Shown here: in pieces, positions 12,201-24,200 of the stretch
Layout: the number at the start of each line of letters is the position of its first letter
Position numbering within the stretch: the first letter of the stretch is position 1
Assembly: GCA_000934455.1 (NCBI GenBank)
Contig: KN886159.1
Coordinates: 19,105-63,821 of the forward strand
Source: Apostichopus parvimensis
Taxonomy: Eukaryota; Echinodermata; Holothuroidea; Aspidochirotida; Stichopodidae
Direction: 5' to 3'
DNA length: 44,717 nt
Program-made: the position numbers and the translations under genes
The notes under the pieces: generated by a model
Told to the model about the DNA's origin: nothing
The model's database searches: none
The model's input: the letters and a program-made list of their open reading frames with translations, nothing else

Positions 12201-15200
12201 TGGAGACGGAGCGGATTCTATTGTTTGGGTCGGAAGTGGTTGCTACTTTGTCGGAATTTTTTGATTTGTTCTAAATGTATATAAAGTACACCTGGAGTCG
12301 ACATTCGGTATTGTCAGTACAAACAGTTCCTAACCATTTATCTGATAGAAACATGATATTCATACTACTCGTACTGACAATATGAGTGCTCTGCCAGAAC
12401 TGGACATAACACTACAGTATAGAAAGAATTGTCCCAACTGGGTGAGTTCTTTTGATAATCTATGTATAATTCGTAACATTTACTTGGCATCTTCAAGTCC
12501 TGGACACCACTCTTTCCCTCTTTAATAATAAGTCATTCCAAAAAACACGGCTGTAAAACTTATAAATGTGTTGGGGGTTTTCTGACTCCTTCCAGCAGAC
12601 ATTTGAGAGCGTGGTGTCCAATTGGACACTAAGGCGTCGGACTCGTGATCCAAGGATTGCTGGTTCGATTCCTGCCTAGTTCATTACGTTGTGTCCTTGG
12701 GCAAGATGCTTTATCTCACTTACCTCTCTCCAGCCAGGGGTTAAATGGGTACCTGTGAGTTATCTTGTCATTGGGCGCAGTATATATAACTGCTGCCGAC
12801 TGGATGGATTGTCTCTGGGACAGGTCATCATTGACCAGGGGTAATATAACGTCTGTAAAGCGCTTTGAGACCTATTGGCTGGTATAAAGCGCTATATAAA
12901 AGCAAATATTATTATTAATATTATTTACCTTTACAGATATACTCTTCGGGAAAGTTCCACTCGGGCCCTTCGAGACATGTGAAGTTTTTGTGGGCGGCGT
13001 AGTACCCCTCGTCACACTCCACGGAACACTGGGCACCGGGCATTCTGTCGCAGTGGTACGGAAACTTGCCGTTGGAGACGGCGCTCGGGCAGAGAGAATC
13101 TGTGTGTTTTTTGTAGTTGGAAGTTAAGATTCGGTATACGTCAGAACAAAGGATAAAACTGTCAATACGGATCATGTGATCATAGACGTCTCTTAATAAA
13201 GCGATGAAAAACATTAACACACAGACACGTACGTCTACGCAGGTGCGTTTCACCGTTCGGACCGAGGGCCCCGTTGTCTTTTCCATTTGTTCAAATCCAC
13301 GTACCCCCTAGCCTTGAGAATACTCCTTTATACAATGGAATTTCTTCGGAGGACGTGGTGATTCTTTTGAAATGACTTCTGGGGACTTGGCATTCCTTTT
13401 GTTCAAGTCCTCAGTCAGAATACGAGACAATTGCACACTCACAGGGCAAACACACAAGTAGGAACAGAAACACACACTCTTTGTTATTATGAAGAAAGCA
13501 AAGTCATATTTAAATCATGTTTTCTCCAAGCAGGATGAAACGTTTTCAACCAGAGTGTCTCCATCTCTCTCTGCAAATACTGTGGACGACCATGAAATAA
13601 ATTGTTACTTTAACATGGAAAACGGAACAAAACCTAAAGAGAAGATAACTTTATCTTGAATGAAGTTGAACTGTAGTGACAAATAAAGATTTAACATTGG
13701 TATCTTGGATTGGGGTCAGAGGAGGGGGGAGGGGGAGGGGGGAAGAGGAGAAAAGCTCTATGATAGTTGCCTTGAGAATACAAAGACTTAACTTTTTAGG
13801 GTTAGGAAAAATGTCCGTGGCTGGCTGGTTGATCTCTAAATCCTCCTCTCGTAAAATTTTTAAACATTTCTACACGGAATATAATCGATCAAATTTTTTT
13901 GGTTGCCAAATTCATAATGCTAGGAAACATTTCCTACGAATGATGAGGCATTCTTCCCCTCCTCCTCCTCAGGGAATGAGACACTTACCCCTTTCTTGAC
14001 AGTTCAGTAGGTCCTCCAAGAGGCCAGAACCGTCCTCACAGTGACATTGTCTTCCAGATGGTGTCATTAAGCACAGTTGACCACACCCGCCATTGTTAAC
14101 GGAACATTGTGTCTCCCCTTGAAATTTGAGAAACGGAATATATCCATTGTGAAAACATTTCACGACAAAGCTGCTCGTGTTCGATATTTACTACCTTGGG
14201 ACGGAGCAACGTTTATTGCTTGTTTATTACTTTGTTGTCTGATCGGATTTATAGGTGACTTTTGGCAGAATTTTAGACTGGAGACATTATACTCCAAGAA
14301 AGAGACAAGTGAGTGCTAGTTAAGTCAATTTCTTTAAATATTTTTCAAAATCTGTTTCTCTGTTTCCAATATATACACATTTTGAAAGTTTTTATCAATC
14401 TGGGGGAAACTCATTAAATAGTTGCAAACTATGACGGGGAGTGTTGCCCCCATTACAATTTCTTATTTTAACCCTTAATCAGTTAATAACCCCTAATTTA
14501 CAAGCCACATTATATCATTTAAACCATGTGATGTTCCTCTTTTCAAACAAGACAAAATATTTCAAAAATCGCCTAAGGCCACGAACCCTTTTTTCAGCGT
14601 GCTTGAAACGAAGGATGTTTAAACAAAGCAATTAGCATAACAGGAAATTAGGCAGTCACTCCCCTCTACATCATCAATATGCAAAATTAGCTAATGTTTA
14701 TTCATATTAAAATGAAACTAGAATTGAGAAAATGCCTGTAAAATGGTCAATCTTTGATGGATTTTGATGGGAGTTGCAGCTATTTTCAAGATTTGTAATG
14801 CCTATTATTAGAGTGATTTGGACAATGTTGAGACAACCGTGTCCCTAGACCATTAAAATATGTTAAAGTTTTTGAGACTAAAATTGATGATGACGTCAGC
14901 TCTCCTCGGTGCAGGTCTAAATGTTATTAATGTTAATCAATCTTTTTTACAAAATTTTAATAACTCAACCAAGCCATGTTCTATATACCTTCATATAGAC
15001 AGAGCATTCTGACATGACATTCAAAACCATTTGTCTTTGACAAAATTTGTAAACTACTCTCTAAAACATTTTATTTCTAGGCCATCAAAGTCTTGTTTTC
15101 CTGATTTAAATGGTCGCCACCAAAACCAAGGGGCTGGATAGCTCAGTTTTGTTAATAATCCCAGGGGGAAATGTAATCCTGAGGTCAATGGGTCAAATCC

Positions 15201-18200
15201 CATTCCGGCCATATATTTCATTCCTCATTCAAGGTTATTCTGAGCAGACTTGATGACTATCGACGTACAGATCTACATAACTTGACCTTTTCCAGGTTTT
15301 TAACACAACATTTGCAGATGATTTGTAAACATTCACCTTTAATACAGTGGTTCTATTGAAACAACTAATTTGCATAACAACTTATTTTCCAAAGTATTCT
15401 TGACAGAGCGAGAGAGAGTATCATTTCCATCAAACATAACCCGATATCTACCCCCCCCCCCCTTGGCATGGACTGACGAGCTCTGATATCAACTACTTTA
15501 CTATCGATTATGAAAAATGATATGCGTTTATGCGAATAATGAATCCGAATAATATGCGAATAAGCAAATATGCGAATGATGCTTGTCCCACTTCCCCGTT
15601 CCCCCCCCCGCAAATAATATGCGAATAATATGCGAATAATTATGCGAATAATGATATGCATAATTATGATATGCATTACGTCCCCCTTGATTTTCTCCTC
15701 ACCTTCGAGGGCACTCTCCATAGAATAGATGGCGATGCCGTTCAGTCTGAGAAACGAACTTGAACCGATCGGGACGGGGGACAAGTCACTTTCTGGTTGA
15801 CTCTTGTTGGCCCTCAAGAGGCCCGCCTGGAGCCAGTCGGTCCAATAGATGTACTCTCCAAACACACCGATGCCGAACGGGTGAGCCGTGGCTCCGAGAT
15901 CGGCAAAGATGAACCGATCCGAGCCGTCGTATCCAGAGGCTTCAATCTTATCGGTTTTGGCGTCGCACCAGTAGAGCCGGGAATCTGAAAAAATCAAGTC
16001 AGAATGGATCTTGCGTTACAAAATAAAGTATTGACAAGCATTCTTAGATCTGAGAGAATGGATCTTGCGTTACAAAAACAGTATTAACAAGCATTCTTAG
16101 ATCTAAGAGAATGGATCTTGCGTTAAAAAAAAGTATTAACAAGCATTCTTAGATCTGAGAGACTTGACCTTGCATTACAAAAAAAGTATTCACAAGCATT
16201 CTTAGATCTGAGAGAATGGATCTTGCATTACAAAAAAAAAGAATTAACAAGCATTCTTAGATCTGAGAGAATGGATCTTGCATTACAAAGCAAGTATTAA
16301 CAAGCATTCTTAGATCTGAGAGAATGGATCTTGCGTTACCAAGCAAGTATTAACAAGCATTCTTAGATCTGAGAGAATGGATCTTGCGTTACAAAAACAG
16401 TATTAACAAGCATTCTTAGATCTGAGAGAATGGATCTTGCGTTACAAAGCAAGTATTATCAAGCATTCTTAGATCTGAGAGACTTGATCTTGCATTACAA
16501 AAAAGTATTTACAAGCATTCTTAGATCTGATAGAATGGATCTTGCCTTACAAAAAAAGTATGAACAAGCATTCTTAGATCTGAGAGAATGGATCTTGCGT
16601 TACAAAACAAGTATTAACGAGCATTCTTAGATCTGAGAGAATGGATCTTGCATCACAAAAATGTATTAACAAGCATTTTTAGATCTGAGAGAATGGATCT
16701 TGCATTACCAAAAAGTATACACAAGCATTCTTAGATCCGAGAGGAGATACATTTCATTTAAAACACATTTTTTTCAATTTCAACTGAAATTATAATAATT
16801 TGTCATTCCTACAAGTGTCACGGCAACCAATGGAATATTTCTTTTGTTATATCTGAGGCAGTAAGTAAGGCCTAATGATTGTGACTGCCAGCAAAGACTT
16901 AGATGATACATAAGGAGAAAATAAAGGGACACATGAAAAATTATGGAAGAATGTATAAAAATATAAGAACATATAAAAATATGAGAAAATAAAAAAATAT
17001 GAGAAAATATAAGAACATATAGGAAAATGAAAGAAAACATACTGGTTCTGTCAATGGTCAATCCATTAACCCAAGCAATATCGTTCGCAACAATGACTGC
17101 CCGGTTCGTTCCATCCATGTAAGCTCTCTCAATCTTTGGTTGTTCACCCCAATCGCTCCAAAATATCAAACTGTACGAAATGAAAAAATTTGAAAAGAGT
17201 TTATCGTAAAGCCGCACCAGTGTGTTATGGAAAATAATATTTAAAGTACATTATGATTATATATATATATGAATGCTTGCAGAGGGGATCTTTATCTGCT
17301 CCAAATGTTCATCTCATTGCATGAAAATATAAAACTACAAAAGAAAAAGAAAGTCACTTGATGGCAGTGTGGAATTTTTCCAAATGGCAGATTAGGCATT
17401 TACTGAGTGACTCCTCAAGGTCAATTGACTCCCAAGGTCATTTGGCCTATAATAAATAATAATAAATACCATATATTAAAGTGCTGTTATCATGAAATAA
17501 AACATAGCCTATGTTATTACTTCTGGGGAAAGACATAGATACATGGGTAATGCCTGCAAAACTCAACACAGGGATGAGTATACACAGCCTTATTGTGCCA
17601 GAGAGTTTTATTCAGGCATTGCATGATGGCAATAATGACATTAGCAAATGATGCTAGGTTTTGAATACATAAATATTCTAAGAATGTTTCATGGAAGCTC
17701 TAGTCAAAACTAATAAACAGACTCTCTTTTAGGTAATGCCATCAACTACTGCCTGCAACATTAAAGTAATTAAATTGTTTTAAAAGATTTGCTAAAATAT
17801 GCTCTCGGAGATTCTGACAGTGCGGAGAGGTTTCCCCACACGCTACATGAAGAGCATAAATTATTTTTAAGCATGATACTTAAGTCTTAAAGGGTGTGAA
17901 GACTCACGCAAAAAGGAACGTCTGATGCCGGTAATCTGATCTAGTCTCGAATGAGGTGTAACAGAAGTGTTAGACACCACCATCGATCCCAGAAAATACA
18001 CACACACAGCTTGCTACCATCGGTAATTAGACACTAGTGTACAGTCAGTACATACAGCTGCGGTCAATACCCACCGCACAGTGTACAAACAATACAGTGA
18101 TGGACATCACAGGTCCAGCTAAAAATGACAAGGTATCACGTTTCATTACTGTACTGTCGCATTTTGTAGCGACACAAACAAACGTCGCTTGCAAGCAACG

Positions 18201-21200
18201 GAAAGTTAACTTTTTCAGATGGCCGCACGCGGTTTGGGGCGAGTCTTCAATGCCTTTAAATATTTGGGCAGATGTTGAGCAGGTGGGAAGCGAAGTAAAT
18301 TAAGCGTCAAAATTCTGAACATGGGTGGGTGTGTTACTCGACTGTTCGAGGCATATTTCATTACAAAGAGACTTTGTGCTTTCAACCTTTTGTGTCGATG
18401 AGTGGACAAATGAAAATATATCTATCACGTTTTTTCGTGTGGAAAAGGCCAACTTCGAGTTGCAAGAAAAACAAAATCGAGCTACTTTTAACAAGAAACT
18501 TACCCATCGAATGGCTCCAGCGCCATAGCCCTAGGTTGATCTAGGTTGTCTTTAATCAGAGAACGTCTGTGGGTTCCATCCAGGTGGCTGACCGAGATGA
18601 CATCTGCTCCCGTGTCGCTCCAAAATAATAACCGTGATACGTAATCGATGGCCAAACCGTCGGGGACTATTAAATTGTTGGGAAAATCCACAAGGAGATA
18701 TTTTAAGATTTGAAATCTTTTTTGTTGACAAAACAAAGCAAAACACAAAAGATTTTTATATTTTTTCAGAGGTTTTTTGGGCTTTGAAAGTACTAATCAC
18801 CTCTGGTGGCAGAAAAATATGGAGGAGAAAGAGTATTCTACGCTTCTAGTTCCAAACTCCGTCTCAATGTCTTTGTTCGTGTCGTTTGAATGTCAACATA
18901 TATTTACCAGATAAAACCTGGCTTTACTCAGGATGTCTTTGGGGTAGCTGTTCTTTTGTAGATCGTTAATATTAGAATCGCTAATTTGTCAAAGAAATAT
19001 GAGATGTGACATTTGGAAAGTGTCTCTTTCCCATAGTTGCTATATGTTCTTTTCCTTAAGAAATTCACCACTATGTAACATGCTTGTTAGAGACAGTGTT
19101 TTTCTTCAGTGGATATTAAATGATTTGAACATGTTACTGAAAAGCAAAGACGCTTTCCAGCATAGTTACCATCATTACACCATTAAAACTGCATACTGTT
19201 GCCAGATGCAAAATTCATGCCAAAAAATTTCAGCAAAATTTTGAATAATTAATATCTCTCGCAGAATAAAATGCTATTAGGATGTAGTACTGCCCCTTAG
19301 AGATGGAGAAAATCCCAAGCAGCTGTTTCGTTTTCTAAACAATGAGCTTCGGCTACCGGAAAATTCCTTTCCAATCTTCACTCACCAAGCACATAATCTA
19401 CGGCCAAGTCTTCCATTTCTGTTCCATCCAAGTTAGCCCGAACGACTCTCTTCGCGATAACGTCGGTAAAGTAAATCTTGGAGTCTACGGGATCGTAATC
19501 CACTGCAATAGGGTTCTTCAACCCTTCCAGGGCAATCGCTGTAAAGTTATGGCTATCCGACGACAAGTCAACTTGAAATATCGTCTTTTCGTAGCTGTCC
19601 GTTATCAAGGCAAAATTGTTCGAAACCAGAGCTGTGGAGACAGAACGGAACAATGACGTAAACCGGAGGGGTGGAGGGATTTCAGACCACCACATGATGC
19701 AGAAAATGAAAAGGGCATTGATTAACAACCACAGTCCAATGTACCGGCAGGTGATTTGAATACCGTGTACTGTGTGCAGCTGTGTGTGTGTGTGTGCGTG
19801 CGTTTGTTTTGTATTCTGACCGAGGACTTGAACAAAAGAATTCCAGGTCCTCGGTTGTGATTTCTAAAGAATCACCACGTCCTCGGAAGAATTCTATTGT
19901 AAGAGGTATTTTTAAGGTTAGGGTACGTGGATTTGAACAATGGAAAGAACAATTGGGTCCTCGGTCTGGATGTAAAACACACCTGTGTGTGCCTGCGTGT
20001 GTGATTCAGCACTCTATGTTCAGTCTGTTTGTAGGTATAGGGAAATACATAAATTTAATATAATATACAAAAAAAGGCGATTAAATGCTGAGAATTAGAG
20101 ACATGCACAAGACAACGCTACCTGTGGATGTAAGAATATGATGAAGACGTATGTCAAGAAACATGCATAGTAATATGTTTTGCGATCATCCCTGTTGTTG
20201 AGAAACTAAGGAGATACCTGTCAATCCTCTCTAGTTTTTTTCAGCTACAGCTACAAGTGAAAAAAACTTAAACTTCTGTAGATTGTTGTTTCCAAACCTC
20301 ACTTTTCTGAGATTTCAGCACAGAATGAAATAACTGACAAAAGGTTCCATTAGACAATGGTCAAAATCTGAAAAAAAAAACCTTAATAAATTACTTTTTA
20401 CTTAACATTTCTTCAGTCCCACTCCCCTCCCCTACCTCCACCTTGCCCACACCACCAACCCACCCACCCACCCCTCCCACTTCCAGCAAAAGCAAATTGA
20501 AAATGAAATGATCAAAATGGTATCTAAATTTAATCAATGATGATCATAATATGTACAAATACAATGGTCAAAACGACCTAGTCGTCAATTCGTTAATTAG
20601 AATTAGTTCCAAGAAATGTTACCTCCTGTTTCGCAGGTTCTGCCGTCTGTCCCCAGTTTAAATCCTGTACTGCAGTAGCATCGATGGCCGGTGGCGGTCG
20701 CCACACACAGCTGACTGCAGTCTCCGTTGTTCTCGCCACAGTCGTCTAAGAATTTTTCAAAAAATAAAGGAAAGTACAGAACAGGTTAATTTAAAAGTGG
20801 AATTTATACTTTAGCTAACTTGGAAGTGATTATTTGAATTTTATAATATAATATATATATATTTTAGTTTCCTAACTTGAGATATTGTGTTTACAAGGTT
20901 TTTCAGTTTTTTGACCCCCAAACACAATAGGGTTCTTCGATCCTCTCAATATTACACACCTACAAACCAAATGTGAAAAGTATCAATGATTCCTATCTTT
21001 AGATATAGTGTTTACACGTATGGCATTACACACACGCAAACTCAAACATGTTTGTATTACATTCAGACCGAGGACCCCATTGTATTTTCCATTGTTCAAA
21101 TCCACGTACCCTAACCTTAACAATAGCCCATACAATAGAATTCTTCCGAGGACGTGGTGATTCTTTAGAAATCACAACCGAGGANNNNNNNNNNNNNNNN

Positions 21201-24200
21201 NNNNNNNNNNNNNNNNNNNNNNNNNNNNNNNNNNNNNNNNNNNNNNNNNNNNNNNNNNNNNNNNNNNNNNNNNNNNNNNNNNNNNNNNNNNNNNNNNNNN
21301 NNNNNNNNNNNNNNNNNNNNNNNNNNNNNNNNNNNNNNNNNNNNNNNNNNNNNNNNNNNNNNNNNNNNNNNNNNNNNNNNNNNNNNNNNNNNNNNNNNNN
21401 NNNNNNNNNNNNNNNNNNNNNNNNNNNNNNNNNNNNNNNNNNNNNNNNNNNNNNNNNNNNNNNNNNNNNNNNNNNNNNNNNNNNNNNNNNNNNNNNNNNN
21501 NNNNNNNNNNNNNNNNNNNNNNNNNNNNNNNNNNNNNNNNNNNNNNNNNNNNNNNNNNNNNNNNNNNNNNNNNNNNNNNNNNNNNNNNNNNNNNNNNNNN
21601 NNNNNNNNNNNNNNNNNNNNNNNNNNNNNNNNNNNNNNNNNNNNNNNNNNNNNNNNNNNNNNNNNNNNNNNNNNNNNNNNNNNNNNNNNNNNNNNNNNNN
21701 NNNNNNNNNNNNNNNNNNNNNNNNNNNNNNNNNNNNNNNAGATTTACTGACAGTTTTTATCCTTCTGCTGTGAAGATATTCAATGCGCACCAAAACCGTT
21801 AAACAATTTTAAACTTTGTAGACTTTATATTGGATTTGAGGGCATTTATATATTTTTGTACGCTTTAATATTTTGTAGGTACATTTTATATTTTGTTCAT
21901 CTTAATATTTTATAGGAACGTTTTCATATCTATGTGCATTATTATACGTCTTATTTGTTGTTTACAATTGAGCTCTTGTTATCCATCAATTTCCATTGTA
22001 TTTTTATATGATTGGCTGAATAAATATCTATCTATTTGTGGGGCAATCCCAATCCGTGAACAATATAAAAATGGAGTAGAAAGCAGCCATTTCAGTCCTA
22101 TCTAGTTCCACCAAAACAAGACATGCTGTTTGCTAAGGGTTTAAAGTCGCAGTCGGTATGGAGTCACCTGCAGTAGCATGGCGAGGCCATGGGTTGATCG
22201 CTATAAAGTATGTACAGATCTGTCCTTAAATATTAACGTAGAGATCTTTTACGTTCAAAATTTCACGTCAAACTACTGAAATGTTTGGCGGCAGTGTGTT
22301 TTCTTAAACAATGCTTTTGCTATCTTATGATCAATTACGCTCGGCGTGGAGTGCAACCTGGACACAATCACCCAGCACGTCTGTATGAAAGTTCATACGG
22401 GATTTTTACAAGCTTTGTGAGCCCTCTCCACGCTATCGTGTTACTTTGATTCGGAGACCCATATGGATCGTGCACATTGGAACCTTTGTGGAGACATCCG
22501 TCCCGGCAAAAAAAAAACGCAGGGGAGTCCCGTTGGTAAGAACATATTGTTTGGGTCATATCGTGTCTTGAAGTCACAAATCCTCATTTCGAGTTAGATC
22601 AAGAAATCCATAAATCTGTTGTTCTGATTGGTTTAATTTCTTTTCTTTTCTTTGCTACGATCCATGACTGAAATTTTGAGTGTATTAATACGATGAGGAA
22701 AGTTAATATCAACAGGAAAAATTGACCTGACCTGACCTGATACATCAGTCGGAATTTATCATGTTTTACATTGCCACTGCACGCTTTGTGCTAATTACAC
22801 AAAATATCAAAACAGAGTTTTTAAGCTGTTAATTAAGGAAGTCCATACAAAGGTTAATGAAAAGAGAAAAACAAACAAAATTACTTTTAATTATTGGTGA
22901 AAGGAAAAAGGTAAAAAGGAAGAAAAAAACTGGTAAAGTCAAGTAGTAAAAGTAAATGTTAAAAAGACAATTAAGTTTGGTAAAAATTGACTTACCCCAA
23001 TTATCTCCATGTCGTAAAATGGAATGGACCTGGACCTAGTATGGATGCTGACCAGAGTGTCTGTTTTGAGGTCGTAACTGTAAATGGTTCCACTTCCAGT
23101 CTCGCCAAACACCAAACTACCGACAGACCAGAAGGGATATAATAGCCAAAATGTTCATAGTAAAAAACAAACAATAAACATCATCATCGACATTTTAAGG
23201 AATAAACGAAGGCAGGGATCAAAGACAAGTTTTGGCTGCTGCCTTGCCTGCCATTGAACCTTCTTTGAATTCTTTCCATGTTATTGAGAAATTCTAACGA
23301 AAATTGTTGTTTACTGATTGTGCTTCTAGTACAGCGTTTGTACGGAGAAAGCGCTACTGCTCGATTGAGTTGTTCCTTCCTGACATCATCGATATGGAAT
23401 TTCGGGCGTATTACGTAAATTGATGGCGGCTGACTGTGTATTGTGGTGATGCCTTAGGAGCCAATTTTCAAAGCGAGCGTATTCAGTCAAACAGGTATCG
23501 GTTAACTTAAAAATCGAATATAAGAGAGTTTTTAGGTTACTGAAAATATAAATTGTCTTTGATCCCTGCCTTCGTTATTCCATTAAGGGTTATTTTTCGA
23601 ATAAATTGGTAATAGCAACGGGTGAAGGCGTGAGGGTGATAGAGCACTACAGTAGTTAATAGTTGTACTACAGTCTTGCTAGTAAACTTAAGTGGTATTT
23701 ATGCTCCCTTCCCCCCCCCCCACCCCCATTCTCCCCAATCTCCACAGATTTATAATAATTTATAATAATAATAATAATCAGCAGTTATTTTTTGACGCTT
23801 AAGTGACCACAAATGTGGGAGAAACCAGGAGGGCTAATGGATTACAACTTACACGTCGGGTGGCTTCCAATTCAACATTTTAACTCAAATTTGGAATCTT
23901 TTCAATTTAGAAAGTCATTTCAGATGGGAAAACAGTATATTGCTCTTGGATGAAAAATCCACCTTACTATGACCCGGCCGGGAATCGAACCCCGAACCTC
24001 CCGATTGCAAAGCCTCATTGCTTCAAATGCCACCGCCTTTATCCACTCGGCCATAGCACCGGTTAAATTTGATTTATATCAGAACAGACTATTTCAATAT
24101 GAGCTCTCAGCATTATGTATTATATGTACTCGTTGATAGAACACACTGTGCGACATTGTGTGAGTGATGTTCCAAGTTGGAATATCAGCTGGTTCTGACC

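Larger units (their letters stand above)
14118..15702. other. Intron, 1.58 kb, between EGF3 and propeller 3
   Basis: Holds a dispersed repeat (14640-15115), a tRNA-like SINE head (15129-15210) and an AT-rich tandem array of 'atgcgaataat' (15519-15675) close to the donor of exon 15. No exon seen. Confidence 0.7.

Noticed and set aside
21026-21793. Long ORFs on both strands across 21 kb
   Set aside because: Open only because they run through 555 N; the ends are repeat and LINE sequence.
22000-22110. Minus-strand [13 protein letters not shown] near 22050, considered as the missing propeller exon
   Set aside because: No acceptor upstream, a stop follows within a few codons, and part of the sequence belongs to a LINE tail.
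23967-24057. Serine-tRNA-like sequence as a true tRNA gene
   Set aside because: Acceptor pairing is possible, but the T stem, the spacing to the 3' end and the anticodon stem do not fit. It continues into a SINE body with a (TTA)n tail.
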